From Cylindrotheca closterium (taxonomy: Eukaryota; Bacillariophyta; Bacillariophyceae; Bacillariales; Bacillariaceae), in contig CAKOGP040002191.1 in the NCBI GenBank assembly GCA_933822405.4, forward strand, positions 62,001 through 126,000: a DNA stretch of 64,000 bases. Reading direction: 5' to 3'. A program made the position numbers and the translations under genes. Below, in pieces: positions 41,401 through 51,967 of the stretch. The notes under the pieces were generated by a model. The model ran no database searches. It saw only the letters and a program-made list of their open reading frames with translations, and was not told the DNA's origin. Position 1 is the stretch's first letter. Each line of letters begins with the position of its first letter.

Positions 41401-42363
41401 GAGGTCAAGAACGAGCTTAAAGAATACGTGCGCACCGTCGCTAGTTTGTACAATGCCAATCCCTTTCACAATTTCGAGCATGCGAGTCACGTCACAATGT
41501 CGGTCATGAAGCTATTGAGTCGAATCGTCGCCCCGGATATTGAAGGGGACGAATCACAACTACACGATCACACGTATGGAATCACCTCGGATCCATTGAC
41601 ACAATTTGCTGTGGTCCTATCTGCCTTGCTGCACGATTTGGATCATTTGGGTGTTCCCAATCCTCAGCTCGTGAAGGAAGTACCAGAGCTAGCTCGCCTG
41701 TACAAGGACAAGAGCGTGGCGGAGCAAAATTCCATCGACTTGGCGTGGGCATTGTTAATGGAAGGCAAGTTTGCAACCCTTCGTGGTTCCATTTACAGCA
41801 CCACTTCCGAACTCAAGCGCTTTCATCAGCTGTTGGTCAATACGATTTTGGCGACCGATATCATGGACAAGGATCTCAAGGCCTTGCGGAATGCCAAATG
41901 GGAAAAGGCCTTTTCACAGGACATGGTGGGTCGGGAACGAGAGGCTTTGATTGAAATCAATAATCGCAAGGCAACCGTGGTCATTGAACATTTGATCCAA
42001 GCCTCCGACATTGCCCATACCATGCAACATTGGCAAGTCTACCGCAAATGGAATCAACGATTGTTTATGGAAATGTACCGAGCATACCAAGAGGGCCATG
42101 CCGACAACGATCCATCAGAAGGATGGTACAAAGGAGAGATTGGTTTCTTTGATTTCTATATCATTCCCTTGGCCAAGAAGCTGGACGAATGTGGAGTTTT
42201 TGGAGTGTCCAGTCACGAATATTTGAACTACGCCCAACAAAATCGGAGGGAATGGGAAAAGAAGGGGAAGAGTGTAGTGGCAGAGTACATGAAGGAAATA
42301 CAGCATGATGAAGCAGCATACCCGAGCGGGAATTTCTATTTGGAAGAAGAGAAAGAAATTTGA
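38406..42363 (+). CDS. Receptor nucleotide cyclase-phosphodiesterase fusion, gene C (six exons)
   Basis: Exons 38406-38603, 38711-38803, 38883-39164, 39261-40469, 40563-40737 and 40808-42363 give 1170 residues. It is the tandem neighbour and closest relative of gene B: acidic head, span 1 (VVVAVVVLATLVFSAATTLLV, exon 2), CHASE-like ectodomain, span 2 (YAGLMVFAFIFFGAIFFLY), cyclase and phosphodiesterase. A 70-bp intron (40738-40807, GTAAGT...TAG) lies between VLRG and DRARF, where A, B and D have continuous coding, so it is an intron gain here or a triple loss elsewhere. The first metal loop reads FGDMVGF instead of FADMVGF; Asp is kept. KVETVGDCYVAV, NTCARIE, HNFEHASH and LLHDLDHLG are intact. 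Without removal of the extra intron the frame would stop, so the ORF break is splicing, not damage. Confidence 0.93.
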
Positions 42364-42880
42364 GGCAGGCTTTGTCTTGTGTGGATTGAATTTGTGCAAC
42401 AATAAGAGTAGATGATTATATTTTAACAAATAAAAAAGAGCTAATGTTGTTGGCAGATTTTTTACTTTGGCCCTTATCTTTGCATCAGTCGTAACGGTAC
42501 GCGGATAATGCCATAGCGTAACGTGGAGTGCGCCATCGTGGCCATATCTGCTGTAGTGGCCAAGCGTTTCTCTTGTAGAACGATATCGTAGGTGTCATTT
42601 TCGAAAACCTCCGGGGGGGGTTCACAACATTTTTTCGGTCGCAAGAGGATCCGCTGTTTTGTCGATTGAAAGAAAGCGATGCTAGAGTGGGTTGAATGCA
42701 TGAGCAAGATTTGTAATAACAGTAATAATGATAATTTTTAAAAAATTAGGATATATTATATGCAGAGTAATATTTACAGTGTACGATGCACAGGTATATC
42801 GACAAATTGTTTGTTTCCTACTATTCTCACCGGGTGTCAGTCAGTCAGCCAGCCAGTCAGTCAGTAACGTTTTATGTACA
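42364..42880. other. Convergent intergenic region, GC-PDE gene C / HSF
   Basis: Contains the two 3' ends. A run of eight G lies at 42613-42620 and CAGT/CAGC tetranucleotide repeats (CAGTCAGTCAGCCAGCCAGT) at about 42838-42862. A 75-codon ATG ORF on the minus strand (42474-42701) is possible but unsupported. Confidence 0.45.
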
Positions 42881-44202
42881 TTATACTGACTCAAAATGCA
42901 AAGAGGGAAAGGTTGCCTCTTCAATCCCAGTTGGTATACTGCAGATAGAAGAGTTGGAGGAAGAGGGTGGTTCATGTACGTGATCATAAACCTGTGGTGG
43001 TTCAAACTTGTTGCTAGCTCTCGAGAGTGAGGTAGTACAAGTCCAGCTCTGTGGTGGTAGTGGTTTTGGATAGAAGGCCGAATCCTGCTGGGACGAGGAC
43101 ATGAATTGTTTCGTCAACAAGGATGGAGCAAAAAGCTGTTGTTGTTGTTGTTGCTGCTGCATGTTCAAGTCACTCTTGCTTGTTGTTGTTCTTGACAAGG
43201 ATTCATCTTGTTCTTTCATCATCATCAAGAACGATGATAAGGATGATGGTGCATCTTGTGGAGGAGAATCCGCAAAAAGTGTCAATATTTGATCGGCCTG
43301 TGAAAGTAAGGCTTGCGAAAAGACTGGTGTCGGAAGAGTCGTAGTAGGCTCCTCTGGTTGGGCAATCTTGGATGGTTCCAGGTCGGAGAACTGAAACCCA
43401 GTGTTGGTTACCAACCATTCCAGTGTATCCGGTGAGGACGTAGTACTACTTGCAGTGGTAGTGCTGGTACTACTGCTAGTAGTACGATGACCCATAGGAC
43501 CAGTAGCTGCCTTTGGAACAGACGACCAGGGTTCTTCTGAACTTTGACCCTACAGTATATAGGTAAATAGGAATAGATAGCGCGTTAGATGATGATGATG
43601 AATGATGATGATGAATGATGATAATGATGATGCTTGCAAAGTTCAAAGTGTAGTAATGGGAAACGTACCATTTCTTTCCTGCTGCTGCTTTTGCTGGTGA
43701 TTGCAGGCTTCGCATTTTTCCGTGCCACCGGTGCCTTTATCCGATCGATATCATGGGTCAGTTGCCGATTCCCCTTGATGAACTTTGGGTGATGAAAGGC
43801 ACCCTGCAAAGGACCCTTGAGGATCCGTTTGAAGCCATAAATGTGCAACTGCCTCTGAAAGGACTTGTACGACTTTTGCTTGAAGAATTGCGGGACAATC
43901 TTTTCCATAAAGGCAACCGAGTCATGCACTTTGAAATGCAAGCCATCGGGTAACCACGAGACAATGTTAGAAGCCATGGGGTCCTTGGCTTCCGTCTCTT
44001 CCAGCATCTGATGCAGTTTGTATGGAAAAGGGACCAGGTATCGAAAGCCTGATCCGGAAACAACCTTTATGGAGCCGGCACCATTGGGCAGTGGCAGTGG
44101 TGGCTGTGCTCGTGGTTGTGCTTGTGCTCGTGGTTGTGGTTGTGATTGCAATTCCAATTGCGATTGCAATTGGGTTATTCTTATTTGATCTTGTTGTCTC
44201 AT
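42881..44202 (-). CDS. Heat shock factor-type transcription factor
   Basis: Exons 43669-44202 and 42881-43549 give 400 residues; the intron (119 bp, GTACGT...GTAG) contains a GATGAT/GAATGATG microsatellite. After a Q/P/A-rich head, residues about 55-155 form an HSF DNA-binding domain: PFPYKLHQMLEE, IVSWLPDGLHFKVHD, FMEKIVPQFFKQKSYKSFQR, QLHIYGFKR, and HHPKFIKGNRQL. The reduced wing and the NIVSWLPDG pattern are typical of the very large HSF family of diatoms. No clear leucine-zipper HR-A/B region follows; the second exon encodes a Ser/Thr/Gln-rich activation-type tail with a Q run (QQQQQQQQ). Targets cannot be inferred. The ATG at 44202 is the first in frame before the Q-rich head. Confidence 0.9.
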
Positions 44203-46788
44203 TATTCTGCTCTGGTGGGTTCAATTACGTCCCTCGCTTCCAGTATGTATTTCGAATGTAGTGTAGTGACAGTGCTGCCAGTGAACTTAATTCGTTGCTT
44301 TTCGAATGATACTGCTGATATTCATCAAATCAATGTGCAACGCAAAAGTGGTCTCGTCTGCTGCAGTATTCTGCTTCTGATCAAAGCTCGATTAGTGGCT
44401 CGAAGGATGAGGTGGTTTTATCCTCCGTGAAAAAGAGACATACCTGTCCTTTTTGTGGCCATCTGTTTCCCTGGACGAGGAAATTAATTAAAGGAACCAA
44501 TTTTTATATAAGTAAAGTTCGATGATGCACGAGAGATTATCTCTCATTCGAAAAAGACGTGGCAAGCCATACATAATAAACTTTCGGAGTTTTTCACTTT
44601 CGGACCACCTCACACTGACGATCACACTGACGATCGAACCAGCTCGCACTGCCGCTCAATTCCATTTTCGGGTCATCACCACATTCGCCAAAGGTCCCAC
44701 ACCCTTTTTTCGTTTCGTTGTATATTTCCGTCACCTGTCAGCTGTCAGTGGTGAGCCGAAGAAAAAAGGGACATCTCTGAGTATCTACCGGTATCAGGTA
44801 CCTTTCCCCGTCATGCGTTGTGTACGTTTTTGGAGTAGAAAAAGTGGATTTCTTACAACGACCAGTGGACATCTTACAACGATCAGTGAGTGTATTGTAC
44901 CAGTATCATTGCAACGAGTGAGTAGAGAACAGATCTGTAGATGTGTTGTGGTGTTGTCCAATAGTATAGCACAGCAGCCAGCCAGCCAGTCACCACCACA
45001 TTGTCAAAAATTTGATTGGTAGTATTAATAGTATTAGACTATTTTTTAAAAAAAATACTTGATTCTTCAGATCAGTTACTCCAAGATCTTGTCTCATTTT
45101 CCTCTCTTGCAGTATCTTCTTGCACTCCAAGCACTACGAGTTCGCTGGTCACAGCATTCATGATTGATTCATTCGTCCCTCCTCCTCCAAAGAACCAAAC
45201 GGAAAGACTATATACTCTTGGAAAGACCACCTACAGTATTATCAAGGACAGACGGTAAAAGGTGGGTTTTGCAATTCTCTTCTCACAACACGATCAGATT
45301 GGTTCACGAACGGCATATAAATCTTGTCCTTGCGTAAACAGATAAATCGCTGAGCAGAACAGCAAAAACTGCTTAATGTTAGGACAGATACTAAGACAGT
45401 AGGCACCAGGTACCGGACTGGTAGATAGATGAACAGATACCCGTAGATACATTTTATGGAGCAATTTTTAAAAGACTTTATTATTCCCAGCGCATTGCAA
45501 GTATCACCAAGAGTAAAGGTCTTACGGTATTTTAGATCTCCTGAAAGAGAATGAATCACGTTTCATGTTTGTTACCGAAGAAACACCCGATGACGAGATA
45601 TCGCTATCGATAGATGATGCACCATTGAACATGTGATCCATGCTAGTCACAGAAGATAGCTACACCCGATGATTACAATCATATGTCTTAGTGATTCTTG
45701 GAGGAGGATGATACATCTGTTGGAATTTCTTCACCATAATTTAATGGCAACAGCCAAGAGACATAATGCTGTCCAATGTCCTCATTGGCACCTGGACCAA
45801 AACCATTTTCGGTTTCGACTGATGCTTTGAACAATAGGAGGGCATAAACCAGTTCTTCTTGACGGTATTCGACGCCGCCGGCTGTCCGTCTGGAAAGATA
45901 ACCCTTTTGGGGATAACGAGGGGTTATCAGACGGTTGGTTAGATGGAAACATGATTGGGTCCGCATGAGAGGGTGTTGTGGTGTTGAAGTTCGTAGCAGC
46001 GTTGGCGTGGGCTCAACGACTGGTGACAAAAGTTGAAAAGGGGTGAAATTGAGTTGCTGAGAAAACTGTGATCGAGCATGGTGTGTTTGATAGATTGGAA
46101 GAAGCTATAACAGTTAGAACATCCTTACTTATTTCAACATATAGTACTCTCAAGTGGTGCATTAAAGGGCGACATATCCTTTTTCGCTCGACGTTTTCGC
46201 TCTACCTGTGACAAATGCATTGCATATCACGAAACGGCAGCACTTCCCGATAGCAAATTGTCTGTGGCTGTGCTGTCCGAAAACACCTTGATCATTGGCT
46301 GTCGTTCGCTTTTAGAAATTCTGCGACCATTGACCGTCTGACGGTAAAATATGATGGTGCTGTAGTCGGATCTTTGGTGATGCTATTTGGAGTTATTGTA
46401 GTTGAACGATTCACAATCTGTTATTAGTACAACGGTAGCTGTACTCTGTACTACCCATTACCCGATATTGGTAAAAATCTGGAAATTCTGTCTTTCCCCG
46501 ATATCAAGATGTGAGATTTCTCATACAATATCTGATATAGTATCGTATGTCGTACCGGTACGTACCGGTACTATAGGTATGTGTATACCAATTTTTAAAA
46601 AATGCCTCAAATACTACCCTCAAACCGATGTTAGGCGCCTGACCTCCAACCGGCAGTATATCCATCATTGCGATTTATTTCATGCGGATGAGTTGGTATT
46701 TCTACGCCTGCATACATCATCATGTTTTATTGACAGAAACAGATAGCAGCTCATATTGCAACCATTGATTCTTGCTTGATCTCCTACC
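44203..46788. other. Long intergenic region, HSF / beta-hydroxylase; one doubtful exon inside
   Basis: 2.6 kb with little gene evidence. Visible structure: a paired repeat of ACACTGACGATC at 44612-44634, a pair of CTTACAACGA(C/T)CAGTG units at 44852-44888, GTAC-type tracts at 44788-44803, 45404-45416 and 46552-46578, and a candidate small ORF (45688-45966, separate entry). A 32-codon open stretch with PPPPKN at 45162-45258 ends close to a possible donor, but no partner exon was found. Confidence 0.45.
45688..45966 (-). CDS. Doubtful 92-residue ORF, possible terminal exon
   Basis: From an ATG at 45966 the frame reads MRTQSCFHLTNRLIT..., with a middle part EYRQEELVYALLLFKASVE that looks like an amphipathic helix, and ends TDVSSSSKNH. 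The frame stays open upstream to about 46107, where TTCTAAC and TTATAG resemble a branch point and acceptor on the minus strand. No upstream exon or family was identified. It may be a real 3' exon or chance. Confidence 0.25.
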   Translation of the reverse strand: MRTQSCFHLTNRLITPRYPQKGYLSRRTAGGVEYRQEELVYALLLFKASVETENGFGPGANEDIGQHYVSWLLPLNYGEEIPTDVSSSSKNH

Positions 46789-47822
46789 ATGCTTTCAATA
46801 ATAAATAATCTTTCCAGAGCGAGTCTTCTGAAGCACAGCCACAAAATTCTCCTAAGATCTCTGTCCTCACCGCCCGATGATGACACATCAGCTTCCTCCC
46901 AACCTTCTTGTGATGTCGTTCAGGGTCCCAATTTGCTGAGAACTTCAGCAGCTCGGCCTTCGCCATCCCTTATGCTTCTTCCTGGCTTGCGATCCCTACC
47001 ATTCTGGACCTCGCCGGATAACACACGAATTGCCTATGGCGATCCCATGGTCAATCATGTGGTGGAACACCTTCAGAAAAATGCAGATTTGATCCGGACC
47101 GAATATCTAGAGCGACAAAACGAAGAATCCAATAAATTACCACCGACCAATGATTATCATGATCATCAAAAGTCTCTTCATGAGGGAAAATGGGAGTGGT
47201 TTTCATATTTGAACAAGGGAAATGTTCAAGGAGATTTTGTAAGCAAATGCGTGGAATCAATCTGTCATAAATACGCACGCATCGAGTCGTCGTCTAATCT
47301 CTCAAGTATTCATGTATAGGCCTTTCAATTTCCAAAGACAGCCAAAGTCTTGCAGGAACTACGAAAGGATCACTTGTTGTTTGAAGGTATGTCATGGATG
47401 GGCGAATCAATGAATGCACAACATGATAGTAGATGCTGAATGTACAAGTATTTTCTTTCTTTCTTCTTTCAGGAACCCCATTTGGATTCTGCTTCTTTTC
47501 CAACCTTCATGGCAACTCGAGTATACAAGCACATACCTCTCCTATGAATCTACGACTTCGCATTCATTTGCCACTCATTGTGCCTTCGGGGCAAGAGGAA
47601 GATGACTGTGCTATTCGAGTGGGTAACATGGTACGACCTTGGGTTCAGGACAAGGCCATGGTGCTGGACGACTCGTACAATCATGAAGTATGGAATCGTA
47701 CGTCGCAAGAACGAGTGTTGTTACTGGTGGATATTTGGCATCCGGATATTTCACTGGAGGAAAAGAAGGAGATTGTTGGCATGTTCCAACAAGCTCGGCA
47801 AGATGGGCTGTGGAAGAGATAG
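46789..47822 (+). CDS. Aspartyl/asparaginyl beta-hydroxylase-like Fe(II)/2-oxoglutarate dioxygenase
   Basis: Exons 46789-47238, 47320-47386 and 47473-47822 give 288 residues. The N-terminus (MLSIINNLSRASLLKHSHKILLRSL) is basic and free of acids, fitting a mitochondrial presequence. The catalytic domain (about 165-288) has the family pattern: AHTSPMNLRLRIHLPL with candidate iron ligand H193, IRVGNMVRPW, LDDSYNHEVWN with the second ligand H243, and RVLLLVDIWHPD. These enzymes hydroxylate Asp/Asn side chains in EGF-like or other proteins, or lipid A acyl chains in bacteria; the diatom substrate is unknown. The domain is the short LPXO/AspH type without TPR repeats. It is convergent with the rhodopsin-kinase-like gene 120 bp away. 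Confidence 0.88.
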
Positions 47823-47941
47823 ATGATAATAGTATGGATACTGGAAGAATGCCATTTGAAATAGTCACTATAGTACAGTATTATTTAAAATGCTTTCTGG
47901 TATAATCATAGCTGCTGGACCCCCCGAGAATATGTTTCAAA

Positions 47942-50900
47942 TTACGATCGTTTCTTCCTGCGGTGCTGCATGCCGGAGGATTCTGGTTTGGTGTTGGGTC
48001 GTTTTCGACTTCTCTTCCTTTCGCCGTCGGAAAAATTGCTCCCTATCGTCGAGGCAATGTCCGTTATTTCCGATCGTAAGGTTATCCAACGAGCCACAAA
48101 TCTTTCGGGCAGGTCGGGACCCCGCATGGCATTAATATCTCCAACCGCCTTCATAATACTCCGAGTATTGAACAAACTGGACAGATCGCCTTTTAGACAG
48201 TGAAGCTTTTCCCATATCAGAGGCCAATTTTGTACCAGGGATGCATTGGAGTCTTCCGAAGACAATTCGTCGACTGCGTCCAAGTTCGATCGAAGTTCCT
48301 TCACCACCAAAATTACAAAGTCAGTCATGCCTTCATTATCTAAATTCTGTATCGGCATTGCTCCTGCCGTGCCAGTAGCTTCCACAGCTATTGGTAGGTA
48401 ATTGAATCTTTTTTTCCAAAGAGGAGCAATCGTCTCTGCGACAGATGACGACCGAACAGGTGCCTTTGATACGAACCCATGAGCACGAGAGAGATAGCTG
48501 GCAATATCTTGTGAAGAATCATTGGCCGAGCGCACCAGCCCAAGTATTCTGCGTTCGTGTTCCGGAGCAAGGCGTTGTCTCACTCGTTGAATGCATTCAG
48601 ATCCCGACACAGTGCTTCGAAGCGTTCCATTCTCGGTAATGTCCAAATTCTCATCGACGATCACCAAAAAGTAGTCTTCGGAATTCTTTTCGACCAGATC
48701 CACGAGAAAAGAATCAAAGGCTCGGATCTCTTCAGCCGTCGAACCTTGAATAATTTGACGAGATTCGGGCACCCCAGCATGCGATAAGAATTTAGATAGA
48801 AGTCTTCGTTGGATTTTGGAATCATCAATTGCAATACCCCAAGCATTTGATGGAATCTGAAATATTTCGGATTGAATGGCCCTTTGTCCAAAGCGTTTCG
48901 CTGGACATATCAGTGAAAATACGGTTCGTTCCTGTTCGAATCGAATATTTGCTTTTCCTCGGAGTGTCTCTGCACACTTCCATATAATCCAAGCCCCATC
49001 GCCAGCCGAGTGGGTGCCGCGCCGAACCTGACTGCCGCCATCGTGCTCACTGTGCAATCTCCTTCCAGGTTCAAATACCAATGTAGCAGCTTGATCACCA
49101 AGTCGAAGTAGGCGCTCATGCTCTGGACCTGGGAGATTCACCACCTCTATTCGCAACACTTCGCTCGATTCATCGTATACAATTTCTGTCGTGACGTCGC
49201 CACCAGTTTGGCCGTATTTGCAGGCATTGCTTACAGCGTTCCGATGTATGTACAGGAGTAATTGTGGGTCAATATATAATGACGGCAACGGCGATGGCGT
49301 AGTATTCAATTTGAAACGATCCGATCTCATTTCCCCAGCATTCAATAACCGCTTAAGTTCCACCCGTTCCATCTTGGGTTCATAGTTTCCATGAATCACA
49401 TCTCTCGCCATGGCCTCGGAAAGAATCGTGTCCAAAATAGTCCGCAACGTTTTGTCCAGTTCGCGAGTGTACACGGATACTTCTGCCTTTGGTTCTGCTA
49501 TTGTCTTTTTTCGGGCCGGTGCTCTGGCAACACCAGACTGTCCGCTATCAGAAGCCGTGCTCGAATCTTTACTACTTTCATCGTCGCCATTAAAGCTTGT
49601 ATCCTTGAGACTATCACAAAGATGAATGGCCGCCAAAAGACCATTCTTGACTTCGTGCCTAGTGAAACGGTTTGCTTCCGCATCCTTTTTCCGGGCCGTC
49701 GCTTCCAAAATCATCTTCTTTTCTGCTTCAAATCGTTTGGCCCGTTCGGAAATATCACGAATCACCATGAGCATGGCATTGTTTTCCAATCGACAAATGT
49801 TGGCCTCGCACGAAGTGAACTTTTTCGCTCCGTCACGAACTTTGAGCAATCGATGGGTCAGACTCTTTTGATCTCCAATCAAGCTCCAACCGCGAGCAAT
49901 CATACCGGCCAACGAAGTTAATAGACTATCATCCAAGGTAGAATTCAAAGTCCCAATGTCCATGTCTTGTCCAAAATCTGTAAATACGTGGGATCCCGGC
50001 GCTGGCAGGGAATGAAAGTCAATTTCGCGGACGGACCGTGGTTGTATATTGGAATACGATCGACTTTCCACATCCTCCTTTCCAATTTCGAACAAAATGG
50101 CATTGCTTTCCGTCCGACCATGATAAAGTTCCAGATAGACAGGACTGACCATGGTCGTAATGGTCCCTCCAATCCCTTGGACCGAAACGCAAATTACGTC
50201 GCTGGATCGTTCCCAGACTGCACTCATGAGTCTTCTCAATTCAATCAACCGACGGTCGGCACGTTCTCCGTCATCGAAAGCAACCTTGTGTACTTGCACA
50301 ATAATATTTAGGTACAAGTTTTTGAGGATCACATCCATGGAACACTCCCATATCATGGGAAAGTAGGGCCTTTGATTGACCCAAAGGTCGGCAATGCTTG
50401 CATCCTTGGGTGTTAAAAACATCGAAGCTCCCGCCACAAAGTACATCCACACCAAGGAGGACCATGCCACCGTACACGTGAGCATTAGTTGATATGCCAA
50501 TCGACTCCTATCGAATAGTTCTACACTGTGGGCACTACTTCCCTTTCTCATTCTGGCAAATCTAGATTTTTGCACATACAAGGCCGGGAACATGCAACCA
50601 AACAATACCACGGCAAAGATCATGACCATGATCCACTGCCAAGTGTGTTTGCACATGGGAAAGACGAAGCCAGTCAGGGTGGACAGTCCTTGAGTGAGTC
50701 CCAAAAGGTACGCATTCTTCAATTTGGCGCCCGGATCAATGCCCGCCACCAAAAAGGTCATGTAATATCCCAACGGAGCCCAGGCGCACCATCGCAAGAG
50801 GAAAATCCTCGTTCCAAAGACCGGGTCGATATGAACCGGCACGGGAATTCCACAGCACATTAATGCATTATTCAAAAAGGCGATAATTTGGGTCATCAGA

Positions 50901-51241
50901 CTCGCCACCAAGACACCGCTGAAATTGCGCGTGTCGCCCCTGGCCTCCAACCAAAACAAGGCCGAGAATCGTCCCATCATGCTGAGAAACATGAATAATG
51001 TTGCAAAGAGCGCGGAATAAAATTCGGGTCCATCCAATGTTTCCAGTTGTTCCGGTGGCGTTATCCAGTAGGACCACAGAATAAGCAAAAGCCATGCGGC
51101 AGTGACAAAGTAGGCATTCAATCGAAAGTGATGATCCACCAGTTTCACTTCGTCCAAATAGTCCTCATGGCTCAACTGGGAAAGGCTCGTCAAAGAAGCC
51201 AACGAGGGACTCTCACCGTGCTCCTCTTGCATTTGATGCAT
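47942..51241 (-). CDS. Putative rhodopsin - histidine kinase - receiver - HPt hybrid sensor
   Basis: A 1099-residue intronless ORF. Eight hydrophobic helices span about 40-318. Helix 4 has RWCAWAP (R150, W154), like R-Y-A-D-W of bacteriorhodopsin helix C but with Ala153 at the counterion; helix 7 has TVAWSSLVW, like TVVLWSAY of helix F; helix 8 has MDVILKNLY, like LDVSAKVGF, placing K307 as retinal lysine and D303 as its partner. Helix spacing matches microbial opsins with one extra N-terminal helix, as in enzyme rhodopsins. A PAS-like region (about 335-500) precedes the kinase: H529 (TRHEVKNGL), N-box HRNAVSNACKYG (666-677), GDGAWIIWK. The receiver has D806/D807, D863 and K926; the C-terminus has an HPt-like HCLKGD (H1014). 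The opsin call is by eye. Confidence 0.78.
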   Translation of the reverse strand: MHQMQEEHGESPSLASLTSLSQLSHEDYLDEVKLVDHHFRLNAYFVTAAWLLLILWSYWITPPEQLETLDGPEFYSALFATLFMFLSMMGRFSALFWLEARGDTRNFSGVLVASLMTQIIAFLNNALMCCGIPVPVHIDPVFGTRIFLLRWCAWAPLGYYMTFLVAGIDPGAKLKNAYLLGLTQGLSTLTGFVFPMCKHTWQWIMVMIFAVVLFGCMFPALYVQKSRFARMRKGSSAHSVELFDRSRLAYQLMLTCTVAWSSLVWMYFVAGASMFLTPKDASIADLWVNQRPYFPMIWECSMDVILKNLYLNIIVQVHKVAFDDGERADRRLIELRRLMSAVWERSSDVICVSVQGIGGTITTMVSPVYLELYHGRTESNAILFEIGKEDVESRSYSNIQPRSVREIDFHSLPAPGSHVFTDFGQDMDIGTLNSTLDDSLLTSLAGMIARGWSLIGDQKSLTHRLLKVRDGAKKFTSCEANICRLENNAMLMVIRDISERAKRFEAEKKMILEATARKKDAEANRFTRHEVKNGLLAAIHLCDSLKDTSFNGDDESSKDSSTASDSGQSGVARAPARKKTIAEPKAEVSVYTRELDKTLRTILDTILSEAMARDVIHGNYEPKMERVELKRLLNAGEMRSDRFKLNTTPSPLPSLYIDPQLLLYIHRNAVSNACKYGQTGGDVTTEIVYDESSEVLRIEVVNLPGPEHERLLRLGDQAATLVFEPGRRLHSEHDGGSQVRRGTHSAGDGAWIIWKCAETLRGKANIRFEQERTVFSLICPAKRFGQRAIQSEIFQIPSNAWGIAIDDSKIQRRLLSKFLSHAGVPESRQIIQGSTAEEIRAFDSFLVDLVEKNSEDYFLVIVDENLDITENGTLRSTVSGSECIQRVRQRLAPEHERRILGLVRSANDSSQDIASYLSRAHGFVSKAPVRSSSVAETIAPLWKKRFNYLPIAVEATGTAGAMPIQNLDNEGMTDFVILVVKELRSNLDAVDELSSEDSNASLVQNWPLIWEKLHCLKGDLSSLFNTRSIMKAVGDINAMRGPDLPERFVARWITLRSEITDIASTIGSNFSDGERKRSRKRPNTKPESSGMQHRRKKRS

Positions 51242-51967
51242 GCTGTTTTATTGTATTTGTATCGTATTTGTTGACTCCCCTTCTTGTGCTGTGATTGAAT
51301 GATATGCGTGTATATAATCTCAAGAGGTGCACGTTTTAGTTGTGCGTTCGCATTTAGTATCAATGCCTGAGAAGGCTATAGAGAATAGTGATAGTAGTAT
51401 CGCAGTGACGGCGATGAAACAAAGTATACAGTATAGCTGATGATGATGAATGCTTTTGATGAAAGTTTCAGCTGAACTAATATTTTGCGGCACTGCATCA
51501 CCGATAAAGTTGATATTGAAGTGCTGGCAGCTCAATCGAATAGCAAGTTTAAAGAAAACACACATGACAGATTGCAATACTTAAGAGAAAAAGAAGAAAC
51601 TTGAAGATCGTTAAGTGTCGAAAGCACGGAATCGTTCGTAGAAAAATGACGACAGAGGTGGTCCAATGATTTTAAATAAGAATCAACCGGCTATGCTTGG
51701 TTGAAGATGGCCACGGCCAGGAATTACATTAGCTACAAACACTTCTGGTGACGTGTAATAATATATACGAAGGGCGGACCAAACATTCCAACAAATGAAA
51801 AGAGAAATCCCCTCCCCAATAATAGGTACGTGTAGGTACCGCAAAACCAAAAAATATTGGCGCGGTATTTATACATAGAACATTGGAGTTTTGAAGCAAA
51901 ACCGCACACAACACTACAAAAGCAATTTGAAATTCAAATCACTAGACCACCACGACTGCCATTTTCT
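51242..51967. promoter_or_regulatory. Divergent promoter region, rhodopsin-kinase-like / HLTF-like
   Basis: 726 bp between two start codons. TATATAAT at 51310-51317 lies about 70 bp upstream of the kinase ATG, and TATTTATAC at 51866-51874 about 95 bp upstream of the helicase ATG; both are TATA-like. A short GTAC unit (GGTACGTGTAGGTACC) is at 51826-51841. No gene. Confidence 0.45.

Noticed and set aside
42474..42701. 75-codon minus ORF ending LRYGIIRVPLRLMQR
   Set aside because: Lies between two convergent genes, with no motif and no sign of splicing; insufficient evidence.
44522..45022. 166-codon + strand ORF
   Set aside because: Includes short direct repeats and a GTAC tract and has no domain; compatible with chance opening.
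46402..46746. 114-codon + ORF upstream of the beta-hydroxylase-like gene
   Set aside because: Covers a GTAC tract and AT-rich sequence; no ATG-proximal coding character and no domain.
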